A stretch of 64,000 bases of DNA from Alphaproteobacteria bacterium (GTDB lineage Bacteria; Pseudomonadota; Alphaproteobacteria; Micropepsales; Micropepsaceae): positions 1-64,000 of the forward strand of contig JAFBAL010000054.1 of assembly GCA_019247845.1 (NCBI GenBank), in the 5' to 3' direction. Positions 62,921-64,000 of the stretch are shown piece after piece; positions within the stretch are counted from its first letter, which is position 1, and the number at the start of each line of letters is the position of its first letter. The notes below the pieces were generated by a model. It saw nothing but the letters and a program-made list of their open reading frames with translations. It was not told the DNA's origin and searched no databases. The position numbers and the translations under genes are program-made.

Positions 62921-64000
62921 GACCCCGTGGGCGAGAACTGGAACACCACGCCCTGGTTGACGTCCGGGTTGCGGCCGCCCTCGAGCAGGCTGCCGAACAG
63001 GCGGCCGTCGGGATGCTCGGCCATCGAGCCGGTCGAGGTGACGCCCTTGATGCAGCCTTTCGCGTTCTTGCACTTGATGTCGTAGAGCACCACGAAGGAC
63101 GCGTTCAGCTCGTAGATCGTGCCGTGGCCGCCTTTGCCGCCGCCATTGGTCGTGCCGAAGATGTTGCCGATCGAGTCGATCATCAGGCCCGAAGGCGCGA
63201 TGCCGTCGGCGCAGGAGTCCTGGGCGCAGAAGGCGTGCATGACCGTGGTATTGCCCGCGGGCGTGACCTTGTAGACGAGGCCGCAGCCGTCCGGGCAGGC
63301 ATCGGCGACGGTGCCGCCCTCGGCGGTCGAGCCGTAGACGTTGCCCGCGGCGTCGCCGATCACGCCGGCCACCGGCGTCTTGCCGTCGGCGCAGTTCTCG
63401 TCGTTGCAGAAGTCGTGCAGCACCGACTCCGCCCAATGGCCGCGCGCCGTCGGCACCAGGCGATAGACCACGCCCGCGCCGTTATGGCCGCCGGCCGCGG
63501 TCGTGCCGATGACGTTGCCGTGGCTGTCGACGAAGACGTTCTCGTTCGGCGTCTGGCCGTCGGTGCAGTCCTTGCCGATCGCGCAGAAGAAATAGAGCAC
63601 GCGGTGCGTCCAATGGCTCTGGTCGGAGTTCGGGGTCAGCGAGAAGACCACGCCGACATGCCTGCGGCCGCCCAGCGTGGTGACGCCGAACAGCGGCGAC
63701 ACGCCGTCATAGGCGGCGCCCGTCGCCGCGCCCTTGTAGGTCAGCCCGCCGACCGGCTGTGCGCCGTCCTCGCAGCCGCTGAACTGTTCGCAGAAGCTGT
63801 GGATCACGCGCTGGGTGTAGCGGGTGTGGCCCGCATTGGGGACCAGCATGAACACCGTGCCGTTGCCGGCGGTGCCGCCGTTCTGCGTCGTGCCGTAGAT
63901 CTGCCCCGCCTCGTCCATGATCAGCTTGTTGCGGACCGGGTTGCTGCCGTCGGTGCAGTTCACGACGTTGCAGAAATTGTAGAGCGTCCTGAAGCGGTAG
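62917..64000 (-). CDS. GloVer tandem-repeat protein (partial, N terminus off the window)
   Basis: The frame is open to the right edge, so the leader is missing; the track's ATG at 63963 is internal. Visible sequence is about 360 residues of GloVer repeats: GQIYGTTQNGGTAGNGTVFMLVPN, GNVIGTTAAGGHNGAGVVYRLVPT, GNVYGSTAEGG and GNIFGTTNGGGKGGHGTIYELNAS, with Cys pairs such as HDFCNDENCADGKTP and HAFCAQDSCADGIAP. It ends FQFSPTGS and overlaps the methyltransferase gene by 4 bases. It is the first visible gene of the GloVer operon. Confidence 0.8.
   Translation of the reverse strand, partial: YRFRTLYNFCNVVNCTDGSNPVRNKLIMDEAGQIYGTTQNGGTAGNGTVFMLVPNAGHTRYTQRVIHSFCEQFSGCEDGAQPVGGLTYKGAATGAAYDGVSPLFGVTTLGGRRHVGVVFSLTPNSDQSHWTHRVLYFFCAIGKDCTDGQTPNENVFVDSHGNVIGTTAAGGHNGAGVVYRLVPTARGHWAESVLHDFCNDENCADGKTPVAGVIGDAAGNVYGSTAEGGTVADACPDGCGLVYKVTPAGNTTVMHAFCAQDSCADGIAPSGLMIDSIGNIFGTTNGGGKGGHGTIYELNASFVVLYDIKCKNAKGCIKGVTSTGSMAEHPDGRLFGSLLEGGRNPDVNQGVVFQFSPTGS

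Overview
The window is high-GC, densely coded alphaproteobacterial chromosome with no phage, plasmid or insertion-sequence genes. The backbone loci fit this class: rnd-kdsD-lptC-lptA-lptB-rpoN-ptsN, tRNA-Ala/TIGR02300/aroA-cmk-rpsA, hsp20-DUF1150, hisZ-hisG, uppP and queG. The accessory load of a TonB receptor, TPR-sulfotransferase, GMC oxidoreductase and many secreted repeat proteins suggests a soil or freshwater lineage such as Rhizomicrobium/Micropepsales, but that placement is from memory, not a search.

Layout. 1-8250: IMPase-family phosphatase (partial), pmbA/tldD, DUF6101, ubiA, two tandem secreted paralogs, rsmE and hisZ-hisG. This stretch looks like the Bradyrhizobium/Nitrobacteraceae group, including a palindromic intergenic repeat typical of those genomes. 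The style changes inside or just after hisG, so a lateral-transfer boundary or an assembly join there must be considered. 8178-16500: kynureninase-like PLP enzyme, M48 protease, TPR protein, queG, GST, PQQ-type propeller, a secreted unknown and a low-GC patch. 16504-24131: TonB receptor, TPR-sulfotransferase and FAD oxidoreductase unit, mtgA, and a Tat-exported beta-carbonic-anhydrase-like protein. 24164-30438: Met/His-rich probable metal-linked outer-membrane protein, two PAS_5 proteins, S41 peptidase, uppP, NDUFA9-like gene, YbjQ and tRNA-Leu(CAG).

30542-38636: hydrolases, 3-methyladenine glycosylase, a shrunken AAA+-like protein, and a two-gene cassette of a PLP aminotransferase translationally coupled to a PrnB-family (pyrrolnitrin-type haem oxygenase fold) protein. 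I rank this cassette as the best candidate for undescribed biochemistry. 38687-44592: RNase D and the LPS-transport/sigma-54/PTS-Ntr cluster, without the hpf gene often found between rpoN and ptsN. 44600-45090: low-GC patch with a small FlbD-like protein and a DUF1778 antitoxin remnant. 45141-47753: Hsp20-DUF1150 operon with a ROSE-like thermosensor leader, and a pabB-pabC fusion.

47750-53320: two GLUG-repeat secreted proteins (one frameshifted), a GMC oxidoreductase with a small Tat-signal partner, a broken GIY-YIG gene and tRNA-Ala(GGC). 53360-57779: TIGR02300, aroA, cmk and rpsA. 57813-64000: two paralogous glycine-rich secreted proteins with near-identical terminators, then a minus-strand operon of three GloVer-repeat proteins enclosing a TylF-like methyltransferase. 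Four single-base C/G-run frameshifts (two in one gene) occur in the last 17 kb and may be sequencing errors.
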